Shown here piece after piece: positions 38,332 to 49,320 of a DNA stretch of 64,000 nt. This DNA is from Rostratula benghalensis (taxonomy: Eukaryota > Chordata > Aves > Charadriiformes > Rostratulidae): positions 5,650,607-5,714,606 of the forward strand of contig VXAI01000020.1 in the NCBI GenBank assembly GCA_013399305.1, in the 5' to 3' direction. The notes beneath the pieces are model-generated. The model saw only the letters and a program-made list of their open reading frames with translations. It was not told the origin of the DNA and searched no databases. Position numbers and translations under genes: made by a program. How positions within the stretch are numbered: the first letter of the stretch is position 1; every line of letters begins with the position of its first letter.

Positions 38332-40488
38332 AAAGGTCTACAACAGCTCTTTTAAAGGCAGGTGAAAACCTCATTATGAAACAGTGCAGAAAAATTCCCA
38401 AATGTCTAAAGGGTAGAACACACAAAAAGAATACAAAATGGCCAAATTTTCGGTTATAACAGTGCTAGGTTCTGGTTTGCACAAATTAGAATCCAGTCAA
38501 TGAAGGATGGAAATACAGAAGACTGGAAGCTCCCATACTGTGATTTTAATCTTATGAAGCCAGTCAAAGGGAACACAGTGGAATGAAAAAGAAAATATGC
38601 ATGAAAGCCAGCATTAAGGAACATGGTAATGATTTATTTCTTAAATATTGAAGTAGTGAATTTATTTCTGTTTTGTCTAAGTATCTATTTGATTTTCAGA
38701 CAAAACGCAGAATTTTAAATGAGAGTAAAGAATATTTACAATTGATATTTAGAATCATGGGTTACACTGATGTATAACTAAATCCAGTTCATCAAACTTT
38801 AAAGATTATTAGCTAGGCAAGCTTAGGAAACTGATTCATTTTTTGAAGTCTAGGTGACTTGGTGAGCATAGCAGTAAAGCATGTAGCATGCTTTAATGTG
38901 CTGATCTGAGCACACCATTCACATCCACATGTATATGTTACTGTGTTAGTCGGGTTTGGGTTTTGCAGAGAGACAGGCACAGTCACAAGCCCACTGTCTT
39001 TCCAGAATCAGTTTATCTTTTAGTTCTGATCAGACACAGTTTTCTTCATTAGAATTATGAGTGATAATCAACAAAGTAATTTCAGAAATACGGAAGAAGA
39101 TCTGTATTTCTGTATTTTATATTTTCTATTGCTAGTGCAGTTAGACTATCTTATGTAAGACACAATTACATATATTTTAACAGCAAATCTCTTACAAACA
39201 TAATGTTCCCTGACAAGAGTAAAGACTGAAGGTCATAGAAACCATGCTTCCAAAAAAATGAGACAAAACTTTATTATCTGGCCCTATCATTAGCCCTCTC
39301 AGCAGAATTAAGGATTCGTTTGGATTGTTTGGATGCCGGAATAATGAACATCAAAAACTGATTAACTTAAAAGAGCGTGTTCATTCTCATCTTTGGAAAA
39401 GGACTGAACATTACAGCATTTTTGTCCCACCATTCCTGTCAACACTGGACTTTCATTTTACCTAAAATAGGGGCATAGGTCTTCTAGGAGGTAAGAATGT
39501 CTTGCAGCACGTGAAGTCACATATTACTCATGTAGCTTGAATATGCCAAGGTTCCTAGAATGGCAGGTTATCACTGGGGACCATCATGACTGTAGAGGGA
39601 GAATGAGGATAGCAAGAGGAGCAATAAAGTTAAGCCATTGCGTGCTTTCAGACAGTTGAAGGAAGAGATGGCAACGTGCTAAAGGTAAACACAGGACTCT
39701 GAGAATGCAGTATATAGTCTGATCCTTCCAGGGAGAACAAAAAGGCAGTTATTTTTACCTGAAAGTGACTGGATTTACAGAAAAAGCTACGTCTCTTTGC
39801 CCCAAGGCGTACTGCTGTGTGCATTTGGGGTTTAATACTGTTAAGCATTTTAAGTTGAAAATAGAGCACCAGGCATAGCCTCATCTTGAACAAAGTAGAG
39901 ACAAGACTCTTCTACATATCACAACAGATGTTCTTTGCTCATTCTGGATGCAGGTATATTCCCCATTTTTCAGCGAAATTCCTTAAAGTTTCTTGGGGGT
40001 CATGGGTATCATTTAAAAGGCAATTGTCAGGACTAATTAACAGGTACAACGCTCAGCTTGTGCAATTGTGTGAGGTGAACTCTTTCTGCTTTTTTACTTT
40101 TGTTCCCACTGTTTTTTGCACTTATTTGCAATCTTCTAGGGACAGAAGATACACATTTCACTTAGGATAGAGAGAGCCCTGAGTGTGATAGGTACTGTAG
40201 CACAAGTAGCAGTACTAATCATCACCTTAGTGTACAATGAGAGAAGCAGTTTAATGCTGAGCTTCATACATATAATAAATCTACTCTAGGATCTTTATAG
40301 AACAATGTACTGATGTGTGTTCCAGCAAAGCAAAGTTTGATTGTAAAGGCCTTATTTCTTTGCATGTCAATCCACATACAGTGTGCATTACAATATGTCA
40401 TTATGTCAACATTTTAAGTGGAAAGAGGTCCATATTATAAAATGGACACATTAATATGTCTATTTTATTTTTTTTCTATTTTGAACAG

Positions 40489-40574
40489 GGAAGGACATGG
40501 TAAAATTTCAGTTTTTGCTGTCAAAATGGCTTTGGCAACTCTCTGTGGAGGAAAGATCATGGACAAATTAAGAT
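40489..40574 (+). CDS. DTNA: DTNA coding exon 4 (residues 121-150)
   Basis: The acceptor is a long T-rich tract ending TTGAACAG at 40488 and the donor is GTAAGT at 40575. The 86-nt exon supplies the last base of Pro121, then [20 protein letters not shown] and on to DKLR, with one base of Tyr150. It starts the second EF-hand-type domain (Pfam EF-hand_3). The stretch Asp120-Pro-Glu-Gly-His-Gly-Lys resembles an EF loop but lacks the full set of acidic ligands. The protein sequence appears identical to mammalian alpha-dystrobrevin as I recall it. Confidence 0.97.
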
Positions 40575-42103
40575 GTAAGTCTTTTGGGTGGCATTTTTTA
40601 CCTATTAATCATTGTTATACTTGGAGAGATAAAGGTACATGTAGGAAAAGAGGGAAATAGGACAAGTTATAGTTTGATGGTTGAATTTGGGGTTTGCAGT
40701 ATATATTTATCTCCAAGTTAATCCTAATAAATGTTTGGCTGAACTTCCCACTGAGCCTCACATTTTTGAAGGCATATTGTGTATATTGAGGTTCTGATTG
40801 GTGGATTTTACTTTTTTTTTCCTTTGGGCTGATTGAATTCAGAGTACAGGTAAGCGCCTCAAATGTTCAACATCATGAAGTGTCATTTAGCAATTTCTTC
40901 AGACTTTTTCTGAATGACTTCTCTCTCATTTCACACTTAGAAGTACAATATATTTATGCACTGTTTATATTTCTTCCCATAAGGCACATACTAATTCCAC
41001 CTATTTTGGAAAACAGATTCTCATTTCACAGGATTTATTGCCAGTTCCCCAAGGCTGAGGTGTAGTTTACTTGTAGCTGTGATGAAAGACCTTCTTTTAG
41101 TTCTATGATGTCTGTAGTTGAGGTCCAGAACACCATTTTCCAGACTTTTTGACCAAAAGATTAATGTCAACCTTCAGTTTCCTCTGAACCTTCTACAACA
41201 GCCAAAGGAAATTGAATTTACAAATTGTTATTGATTAGAGATAAGTAGAAGTCCCAGGTGTTAATTCAGTCTTCCAGATTTGGTGCCATTTTTAAATATA
41301 TCTGTGTAGAAACTCAAAGACAGATTGAACTTAAATTATAAACAAAACACTGTTATAAATTAAACACTGTTTGTTCCCTAGGTTGCTTTAAGAATAGAAG
41401 CAGGGTCCATCCAGTGGAAGGCTGGAATAAGATGATGATTTTTCAGATCGGTCCTGTGGTCCGAATTTCCATTCCAGGTCCCTGCAGCTGACATGACAGC
41501 CTGAAAAATTATAAATGTTCCTTAGTCTGTGATCTCCTGCTCAGTTTAGGATAATTTTAAACAAAGAGATAGGTAAAAGCTGAGAAACATGCATGTCTGA
41601 AATGATAAAACTGGGATATTTTTATACATGAGAAAAAAAAAGAAAAAAAAATGGAGAAGACTGACAAGTAATGCATTTGAAATACCTTTAGTACTTCGTG
41701 TGTCCAAAACAATAATAACTGACTTAATGAACTTACTGTCAAGATTTAGATTTGACATGGTAAGCTGGCAGTAGGCAAAAGGCTGATGTTGTGAATCTTG
41801 TCAAATTGGACCCTTCTTATCTGATTAAATTACAGCCTCATCAGACTTCAGTTTCAAAAAATGACCACACACAATGAGAAAAAAGCAGGAATATTTTAAT
41901 ATCAAAATCAGCTACATTTTAATATGTAAATCATTCCCTTTGTTTTCTATTGAGAGGGTTTATAATTAAAGATGCAGTAACAGTGGAGGTTTCCATAAGC
42001 AGAACATCTTGTTTAGCACTTCTGGTTCAAATACTGAATTCAGAGTAATTATGTAGCTCTCACTGAGGTTGCTCTGTCTCTTTCTTATCTTTTCCCCCCT
42101 CAG
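40575..42103 (+). other. DTNA intron 4
   Basis: This 1.5-kb phase 1 intron is the shortest here. It is AT-rich, with an A-rich stretch at 41632-41650. No mobile element or gene was recognised. Confidence 0.9.
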
Positions 42104-42258
42104 ATATTTTCTCAATGATTTCTGACTCCAGTGGAGTGATGGTTTATGGCAGATACGACATGTTTCTGCGGGAGGTTCTCAAGCTGCCCACGGCTGTTTT
42201 CGAAGGGCCTTCATTTGGTTATACTGAGCAGTCAGCAAAATCCTGTTTCTCACAACAG
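42104..42258 (+). CDS. DTNA: DTNA coding exon 5 (residues 150-201)
   Basis: The acceptor TTTTCCCCCCTCAG ends at 42103. The donor GTAAAT at 42259 differs from the GTAAGT used at most donors here, but CAG precedes it. The 155-nt exon completes Tyr150 and gives 51 codons, from [20 protein letters not shown] to [13 protein letters not shown], ending in phase 0. It holds the second EF-like loop, around Asp157-Ser-Ser-Gly, and the conserved [17 protein letters not shown] motif shared by dystrobrevins and dystrophin. Met replaces the Gln I recall in human at the position before FLREVL. No frame breaks are seen. Confidence 0.97.
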
Positions 42259-44497
42259 GTAAATGAGGAATGACCATCCTAGACATAGGACCTCAATCAC
42301 CCCTCTGAGCAGGCCATGACTTTCTTCCTTTTTTACACATACGTGCATATTTGCCCAGGAAACGAATGGCTGGGTGGAGGGGAGGTCCACTGTGGTAATA
42401 TCTGGCTTATAGGCTGGGTGCCTTCTATAGGAAGGCAGTTTCTATAGGTTCTCCATATCACGATGGAGGAGAGAGAGGCTTAGTCAAAATGTAATTCAGA
42501 GCAGGATTTTAATATACATATTCTTGAATTAGGGAGCTTGAGGAGACTAACTTCCTAATTTAAGCACCTAAGTTAGATACTTACATCCAGGTGATATAAA
42601 TACCCAAGACATGCAATACTTCAGTTAGTTGTTGTTGCTGTAACTATATATGAGACTTCAACTTCTCCATACAAAGCTCAACTCCCACTGAAAACTCAAG
42701 CTACATGTTTTCCAAGTGATGGTGTACACATACAGGAGCTTTACAAGTGAGAAGAAAATGGCCTTAAACCTTTATTGAAAATGGGAGTCAGTAGGTATTA
42801 GACAATCCCAAGTCTCTTACAGATAATATCAGTTAAGTAGGGTCAAGAAAGCAATTAATTTATCCTGAAGAAAATATGAGGTTTTTCTGCCAGACTCTGT
42901 AGGTGCTGTGAGTACAGTACATTGGCTGCAGCTAATGCCTAGCACTTCAAAAGAACCTATAACTGAGGCTGGTTGTCCACTTCTCCAATGGAGAAAGAGA
43001 GAATTCCTCTGCCTCTTGCCACACATCACACTGTATAATTCCATAAATATTAAGTAAAGGAAGATTCTGAAACTAGGAGAATGTAAGAAATAAAGTGGTT
43101 TTTCCCTTCTCTTTATCCTTCTACTCACTAACAGAATACTATTGAAAAAATAAATTGTGAAGCATAAATGTTGTCATTTTCATGCAAAATAGAGTCTCGT
43201 TTTTTGTTTTCCCCTCAGTTTCATCACTGATCAATAGACACTTCGGTCAACTGAAAGGCATTCCTGAAATTCATTTATTGAATCATTTCCCAAATAATTT
43301 TAAATCATAAATGTTTGCATAGGTGAAACTAGTATTGTTTCATAGAGGAAGACTTAAGATAGCACTTCATCTTATATTGAAGAATTTCCATAATGAAGTG
43401 ACTTAAGGTACTTTTGTCTTAAAACAGTAAACGAGTGCTCTTGCATGGCAACAAGACATTCAAGCTTTGTATGTTGCACATGGTATTATTAAAGATCAAA
43501 AAAAGCAATTTCTTTTCTTAAAAAAATGTAATTAGCCTCGTTTTCTATCTAAGCATCCATCAGAAATGACACTTTCATTGACCTTGCATCCAAATGAGTA
43601 CACAAGATGTACTAAAGTACCTTGAGAAACAGAGTCTCCAAATAGGCATTATACAGCTTCGTTCACAATCTCCATTTAGAGCTAACAAGAGTTAGGTCTC
43701 TGGTGGATGTAGGTACACAGTGTATTTACTAAGCTGCTGTTTTCCATCTGTAAGCAGCCAAGTGCTCTGGTAAATCTAGTCTAATTTTTCACTTAAATTA
43801 ATTTTATATAATTCTCAATGCATCCTCACTAGGGATAAACCAGAGTTTTGAAACGAACTCAAACCAGTATATCCCTATGATAAATGGTAGACAGAGTCTT
43901 TGTCACGCTGTAGATCATTGTCTCACTCTCTCATATTGCACTTAGTGTTATCAAAAGTTGATGCCTTGAGATAAGTTTGGCACTCTCTCTCTTGTTCTCA
44001 GTATGGATCACTTTTGTTTTCCAGAAAACTTTCTGGTACCAGCCCTCTGATCCATACATTCCTCAATTTCAGGGAGAGAAAAGATCCTGGGAATGATCTT
44101 CTGCTCATGATGTCAAATCCGTCTCTCTTTGCATGTGGAAGGATTTTTTTTTTTATACTGCAGCAATGTTTTATTATTCCCCCTTGTACTGGTTTACTTG
44201 ATCAAAACATGTATTTTCCTCTGTCTGTGAAGCCCCGCTAGATTGAACAGCTATTCAAAATAGAAACAATAGCGTTTCCTTGTCAGCAGATTTATGGAAC
44301 AGAAATGCCAGAGCAAGTAACTTAATATTTCAGAATACATATCTGTGGCTCAAAAAGGAATTTTATAGCCACCACTTTACCCCATGGGTAGGTTTAATAT
44401 GATGTTATACTGTATTTGAAGTAAGAAGTGTTGCTATTATTATAAAAACCACCTTTTATTTCTCTTTTTTTTTAATCCCAAATTAAAAAGGTAGTCA

Positions 44498-44520
44498 CTA
44501 AGAAAACTTCGTTTTCTTAG
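44498..44520. repeat. Perfect short hairpin
   Basis: CTAAGAAAAC and GTTTTCTTAG are exact complements around a 3-nt loop. The function is unknown. Confidence 0.85.
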
Positions 44521-45478
44521 CACTTGGCTAAGTGTTATTCCACAAACCTAGACTCCATCTGCATGTAGCATATATTTAGAAAACAGCTTTCAGTTTCAAC
44601 TTTCCCGGCAGTTGAAAAAAACTGCAAGAGGAAAATATGCCTTTTAAAATATATGGAAATTGCTCTGCTCCTTTTAAGAGACGCCCTCTAATCCATAAAA
44701 TCAGTGACCACCGGAGGAGTCCATCCATAAAGCTGTCATTGAAGCTAAATTGCTTTATTTGGTGCAAATCAGGTTTTAAATCATAGCTGCATTCAAAAAG
44801 CCTACTGCATCGAGGAAGAGTTGGTCTTGTCTCCCCATCCATTTGCTTGTTTAGAACAGTTGTGTGTTTGCTGCCAACTTATCTGCCTTCAAGAGCAGAG
44901 GAAAGACTTAAGGCTGCTCAGCTCTGCAGCATGGGGCATTGGAGGACCTTCCTTTTCCTAAACTTTGTTCTGCCTTTTCTCCTCCTGTTCTCAGTTCTAC
45001 TGCAAAGAGCTCAGACAAGATATTTGTCTTTTAGGGACAAATACCTTTATATATTTCCCAGCATCTCGCAATATTTCAGCCCTGAGGATGTTACAGTAGG
45101 ATGTTTTCCACTAATCATTCAGTGCACAAGAGAAATAATGATTTTCTTTACATCTGGTGTCAATTTTATATAAATGCAGTGCAGGATGGGAAATTTCCAT
45201 TTTCCATCTGGATATCTCAGCTCTTATAATCACTCTACAACACATGGAAATGATACATGTCACTGCATAGCTGCTGTTTTGCTTCCTCATGGGGTAACCA
45301 CAGTTCTTTAGCAAGTTAAAGCAGTAGCTTACACAATCAAATATGAAAATTTAGCAATCCCTTTGGATACGGGGATGCTACTTAAATATGTATGTCTATA
45401 AATTGTATTTGCACACATTCTCAACATGGCTCAATATTTTTGCATCTTAATTTTATTTTAAAGGAAGGCTCAGTTGAT

Positions 45479-45702
45479 GATTCCATAGAATCATAGAATA
45501 GTTAGAGTTGGAAGGGACCTTAAAGGTCATCAAGGTCCACCCCCCCACACCATGGGCAGGCACACCTCCCACTAGAGCAGGTTGCTCAAAGCCCCATCCA
45601 GCCTGGCCTTGAACACTTCCAGGGATGGGACATCCACAGCTTCTCTGGGCAACCTGCTCCAGTGCCTCACCACCCTCACGGTAAAGAATTTCTTAATAAT
45701 TT
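45479..45702 (-). mobile_element. CR1 LINE, 3' part in antisense (part of an inverted copy)
   Basis: The left edge is the CR1 tail complement (CCATAGAATCATAGAATAG then GTTGGAAGGGACCTTAAAGG). The - strand encodes KKFFTVRVVRHWSRLPREAV, DVPSLEVFKARLDG and ALSNLL, the extreme C-terminus of CR1 ORF2. It breaks off at KKFFT, exactly where the sense-strand piece at 45770-46022 also ends. Confidence 0.93.
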
Positions 45703-45769
45703 TCTGTCCTTGACCACCCAGTAGCTGTGTACTTTTGTACATGCTTATGTAGCAGGGATACTGGGTAGG

Positions 45770-46022
45770 AAAGAGGTGGAGCACCTTTCTATGAAGGTAG
45801 GCTGAGAGAGCTGGGATTGTTCAGCTGGAGTTCTCCAGTTCTCTCTGGAGGAGAGAAGGCTCCAGGGAGACCTTACAGAAGCTTTCCAGTATCTGAAGAG
45901 AGCCTACAGGAGAGGTGGAGAGGGGCTCTTTGTCAGGGAGTATAGCAATAGGACAAGGGGTAATGATTTTAAATTGAAAGAGAGGAGATTTACATTAGAT
46001 ACTAGAAAGAAATGCTTTACTC
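45770..46022 (+). mobile_element. CR1 LINE, 5' part in sense orientation (inverted segment)
   Basis: The + strand reads the preceding part of CR1 ORF2 from about GGTGGAGCACCTTTCTATGA. It goes through GAGAGAGCTGGGATTGTTCA, TTCCAGTATCTGAAGAGAGC and AGCAATAGGACAAGGGGTAA, and ends at the codons for RKKCFT. A 67-nt segment of unknown origin (45703-45769) separates it from the antisense piece. The two pieces overlap in CR1 coordinates by only about 15 nt, which indicates one insertion with 5' inversion. Confidence 0.88.
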
Positions 46023-46569
46023 AACAGACAATCAAAGTCTCTCAAATGACAGTAACACAATTGCTTATGATGGTCTGTCCTTACCCTATATTTGGTTTGA
46101 AATTATAATCCCTTGTCATTATTTTCTTTCATTTTCTTTGCTGGAGTGCCATCAGTCATTCTCTGCAGTGGCTTTTCATGTAAAAATAGGTAATACATAG
46201 GGATACCCTACATACACATGTACTCATTATGGGGTATTCAAAACACATGAGAACCTGAAGAGTTGAGTGACAACCTTGTTCATAGAGCACCTCTAGGCAA
46301 GGACTTTAGAAGAGAGTCTTGAAGTAAATGGGGAGGTAGGTGTCTGCAACCAAGCCTCATGAGAAGGACTGCTAGTCATCACTAGTACACATTGTAACTA
46401 CTAAAAATAGTCCAGAAAATCTGTGCTAGTGTCACTTTTTTGCTTTTTAGTAAACAAGTAAATAGTGTCTGAATCTTTTTCCCAAGTGTTTCTGCAAGGA
46501 CAAGATAAAATAATTTTGATTTATCTAATTACTGATTCTTTGTGCATGTTTGTTTGCTTGTTTGAGCAG

Positions 46570-46675
46570 AAAAAAGTCACATTAAACACTTTCTTGGATA
46601 CTCTCATGTCTGATCCCCCGCCACAGTGTCTAGTGTGGTTACCACTTCTGCATCGACTGGCAAATGTTGAAAATG
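46570..46675 (+). CDS. DTNA: DTNA coding exon 6 (residues 202-237)
   Basis: The acceptor TTGAGCAG ends at 46569 and the donor is GTAAGT at 46676. The 106-nt exon encodes [20 protein letters not shown] and continues to HRLANVEN (Asn236), leaving one base for Val237. It closes the EF-hand-type region and leads straight into the zinc finger. The motif [18 protein letters not shown] is a signature of the dystrophin and dystrobrevin family. Thr replaces the Gly I recall in human LNGFLD. The exon begins with six A residues directly after the AG, so the junction is fixed by frame and by the family sequence. Confidence 0.97.
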
Positions 46676-49153
46676 GTAAGTAAGAGCTCCTGCCAAAAAA
46701 AGAGTTACAAGAGTAAACTTTTGTGTGATGATTTTCTCACTCTGTAGATGGTTTTGTAGGAGCTATTGTGCTGAGTTCATTGACTCCCATTCCTATTTTT
46801 TACAGTCACTGGTAAAATATTTAAAGAATCCTGTTGGTCATTTGGCCAGGAAGGTGGCTTAATTTTTGCTATGCTCAGGAAATTATCCTGATCATGTCCT
46901 CTCCTCCTGTGTCTGGATAAGCAAAGAGCAATAGGACTTGATCCATTCACACACTCGCACTTGGTAAAATATCAAGGCCATGACTTTTATTAGCTATAAC
47001 ATATGGCAATAGAGAAGGAACAGCTTGGCAGTTTCCGTTCATGCAATATCCTTGGCAGGAGATGTCCAGTGCAGTGCAAAATACCAACCAGAAGGTCCTT
47101 ATGAAGGATCTCCTCCTAAGCCTACACCACCAGACAATATACAAAATCTACAATATACAAAAGGGGCAAGGAAGTTCCAGATTCATCCTTATCCTTTACT
47201 TGTGTGGATGATGAGGATTTAACTGTGAGGTTGCTCTTTCTTCTCAAGGGTTATCTTTCCCCAAAATGAGTAGATCACCGGTGTTAAAGACAGAAAGGGA
47301 CCATGAAGATCAACTCAATTGATTATTGTACAGTGCATGTTGCACGTCCCTGAGGAATAACACCTTCAATAACACCTTCCTCAGCCTTCCAGCTTCTTGA
47401 GCACCTGGGGAAAAGTTCACAGACCCACAGACGCAGACCTCCAGCCAAAGCCTTTTTCTGTGGAAGGTGCTGCCACGCTGAAAGTGCAGGGGCAGAGCTA
47501 GAAATCCTGTGCATCTCCCACAGATGCTACACAGTTCCTCAGGTAGTTCTGGAGGTGTTCACCAGCTCCAAAGCAGTCTGCTTCTGCTGTCCACAAGGAC
47601 CAGCACTGCCAATACTAAATAGGAAAGAAAAGACAAGACAAGAAATGCCTTTTTACTGTCTTATTTAGCTGGGTGCACTTGTTCCTAAAGTGGCATTTCT
47701 CGCTCTTGATCCTCAGAAAGCAATGATGCTGACAGACATTATTCCAACACTGTAAATCTAGAAAACCAAAAATTTTTAAATGGAGGAAGTTTATACAAAA
47801 ATGTTAAAACATTCATTTAGCAAGATAAATTGATTCTTTTGTAAACAATTTTCCAGCCCAGTATTTTGCCTCAGAGGTTGCTGTGTAAGGGGCTTGATGA
47901 ATAATCCTGTGTTGTTGCTCCCTTGGAGGTTTACCTCTAGGGTAACTGAAGCTTTGGGACACTGCAGGGAAAAAGAAACAGGGACAGGCAGGAAGAATAG
48001 ATAATATATACTCACCCTGTTGAGAAATAAGAACATTTATACCATATTTTCAACAAGAAAATGGGGCTGGAGATAGGCTGGGGGCCTGGGGCTGGGAGGG
48101 GAGTGCAGCCATTTTGGGGTGATAGGAGAAGGAAATTTTATGTGTTCTCCTACTAAATAAGTCCCTTTTCCACTGAAAGTCACCAAGGAGGGTAAGGTGA
48201 TGTTCCAGTGTCCTTCTTGGCTACTGAGCCACCTCTCTATCCCACCTTTCTCAAGCTGTTGTCGTCCATCCCTGTCCCTCACCAGCTCCACACTGTTTCC
48301 CAGCCTAGAGCACTTACCCTTCCTGCTGCGAAATTCTGGCAGGGAATTAAAACCTTGACACCCTCAGCGCTGATCCAAATCCTTCCAGACTGAGCCTAAC
48401 AGCAGAAGAGCAGAAGGTGTCTGGGAACATGGAGATGTTCAGTACCCCCTGACAAATTGGGTACAGGCTGTAGTGAGACGAAAGGATCAGAAATAGCAGT
48501 ATTGCCAGGAAAGGGCTTCAAAACATCGTGACTGGTGCCTTAGCATGCTCAGTGACTTGCATCCTCGTTGGCATCTGTTTGTGAGTGGAACAGAACACAG
48601 GACCACCAACATCTAAAGCTAAGCCTTCAACTCCATACAAAGGTACCTAAGTGATGCCAGTTGTGCAGGTGAGACAGCAGTAATTAAGAGAGAAGGACAT
48701 GCATTTTTGTGCTTTCAGTAATCATGACAGCTGAATTTGACTTTTCGCCCAAGGAACATCACTTTAGCTCCTCACAGCACTGCAAAACATTGGGCTTCCC
48801 CCAGTAACACAGCTGAAGGGTGCGGTGGGTTTTCCCACATATGAATTTCCTCTGTCCTGGATTCTGTGAGACTGTGAACACATTTTTCACTGCTGTGAGC
48901 GGGAGGTGCAGGTATCAGCTCAGAAGTGATGAAGGGTTTGGGGCTCGGTGTCGGAAGCGTTGCCTGTGGCTCAGCACAGGTTGCTGGGTGGCTGTTCTAG
49001 TTTTTTCAGGTCGAAGCTGCAGGGAGCAGATGACCCTGCAGATGCTAAAAACAAGGAAGGGATTCACCCTTCCATTTGGGGCTTTGTCTGTAACCTTTTG
49101 CTGGGGGTTTCTGTGGTTTGGTTTACGGCTCGGCATTTCTTTCTCCTGCCCAG
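46676..49153 (+). other. DTNA intron 6
   Basis: This 2.5-kb phase 1 intron has one possible remnant of an ancient LINE end (47281-47370). Sequence becomes more GC-rich toward exon 7. No other element was recognised. Confidence 0.88.
47281..47370 (-). mobile_element. Possible ancient LINE (CR1/L3-type) 3' end
   Basis: GTTAAAGACAGAAAGGGACC, then ATGAAGATCAACTCAA and CGTCCCTGAGGAATAACACC, resemble an old amniote CR1-type 3' end read antisense. The match is weak and from memory. Confidence 0.35.
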
Positions 49154-49320
49154 TCTTCCACCCCGTCGAGTGTTCCTACTGCCACAGCGAGAGCATGATG
49201 GGGTTTCGCTACCGCTGCCAGCAGTGTCACAATTACCAGCTCTGTCAGGACTGCTTCTGGAGGGGCCATGCCAGCGGTTCCCACAGCAACCAGCACCAAA
49301 TGAAAGAGTACACGTCATGG
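49154..49320 (+). CDS. DTNA: DTNA coding exon 7, ZZ zinc finger (residues 237-292)
   Basis: The acceptor TTTCTCCTGCCCAG ends at 49153 and the donor is GTAAGG at 49321. The 167-nt exon completes Val237, gives 55 codons from [20 protein letters not shown] to KEYTSW (Trp292), and ends in phase 0. It contains a complete ZZ-type zinc finger. The likely zinc ligands are Cys243, Cys246, Cys258, Cys261, Cys267, Cys270, His280 and His284, all present. By analogy with dystrophin, this domain supports binding in the dystrophin-associated complex. A CpG-rich patch begins right after the donor, and the frame stays open across the donor to a stop at 49549-49551. Confidence 0.98.

Larger units (their letters stand above)
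32774..40488 (+). other. DTNA intron 3
   Basis: This 7.7-kb phase 2 intron contains one antisense CR1 end (35566-35745), a Z-DNA-like palindromic tract (37876-37918), and a GATA/ATAT-rich microsatellite (38305-38331). Open frames at 33509-33874, 33982-34278, 34465-34852 and 37207-37666 have no recognised family. Nothing else was identified. Confidence 0.9.
42259..46569 (+). other. DTNA intron 5
   Basis: This 4.3-kb phase 0 intron holds a perfect 10-bp hairpin (44498-44520) and an internally inverted CR1 (45479-46022). The rest is AT-rich unique sequence without a supported gene. Confidence 0.9.
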
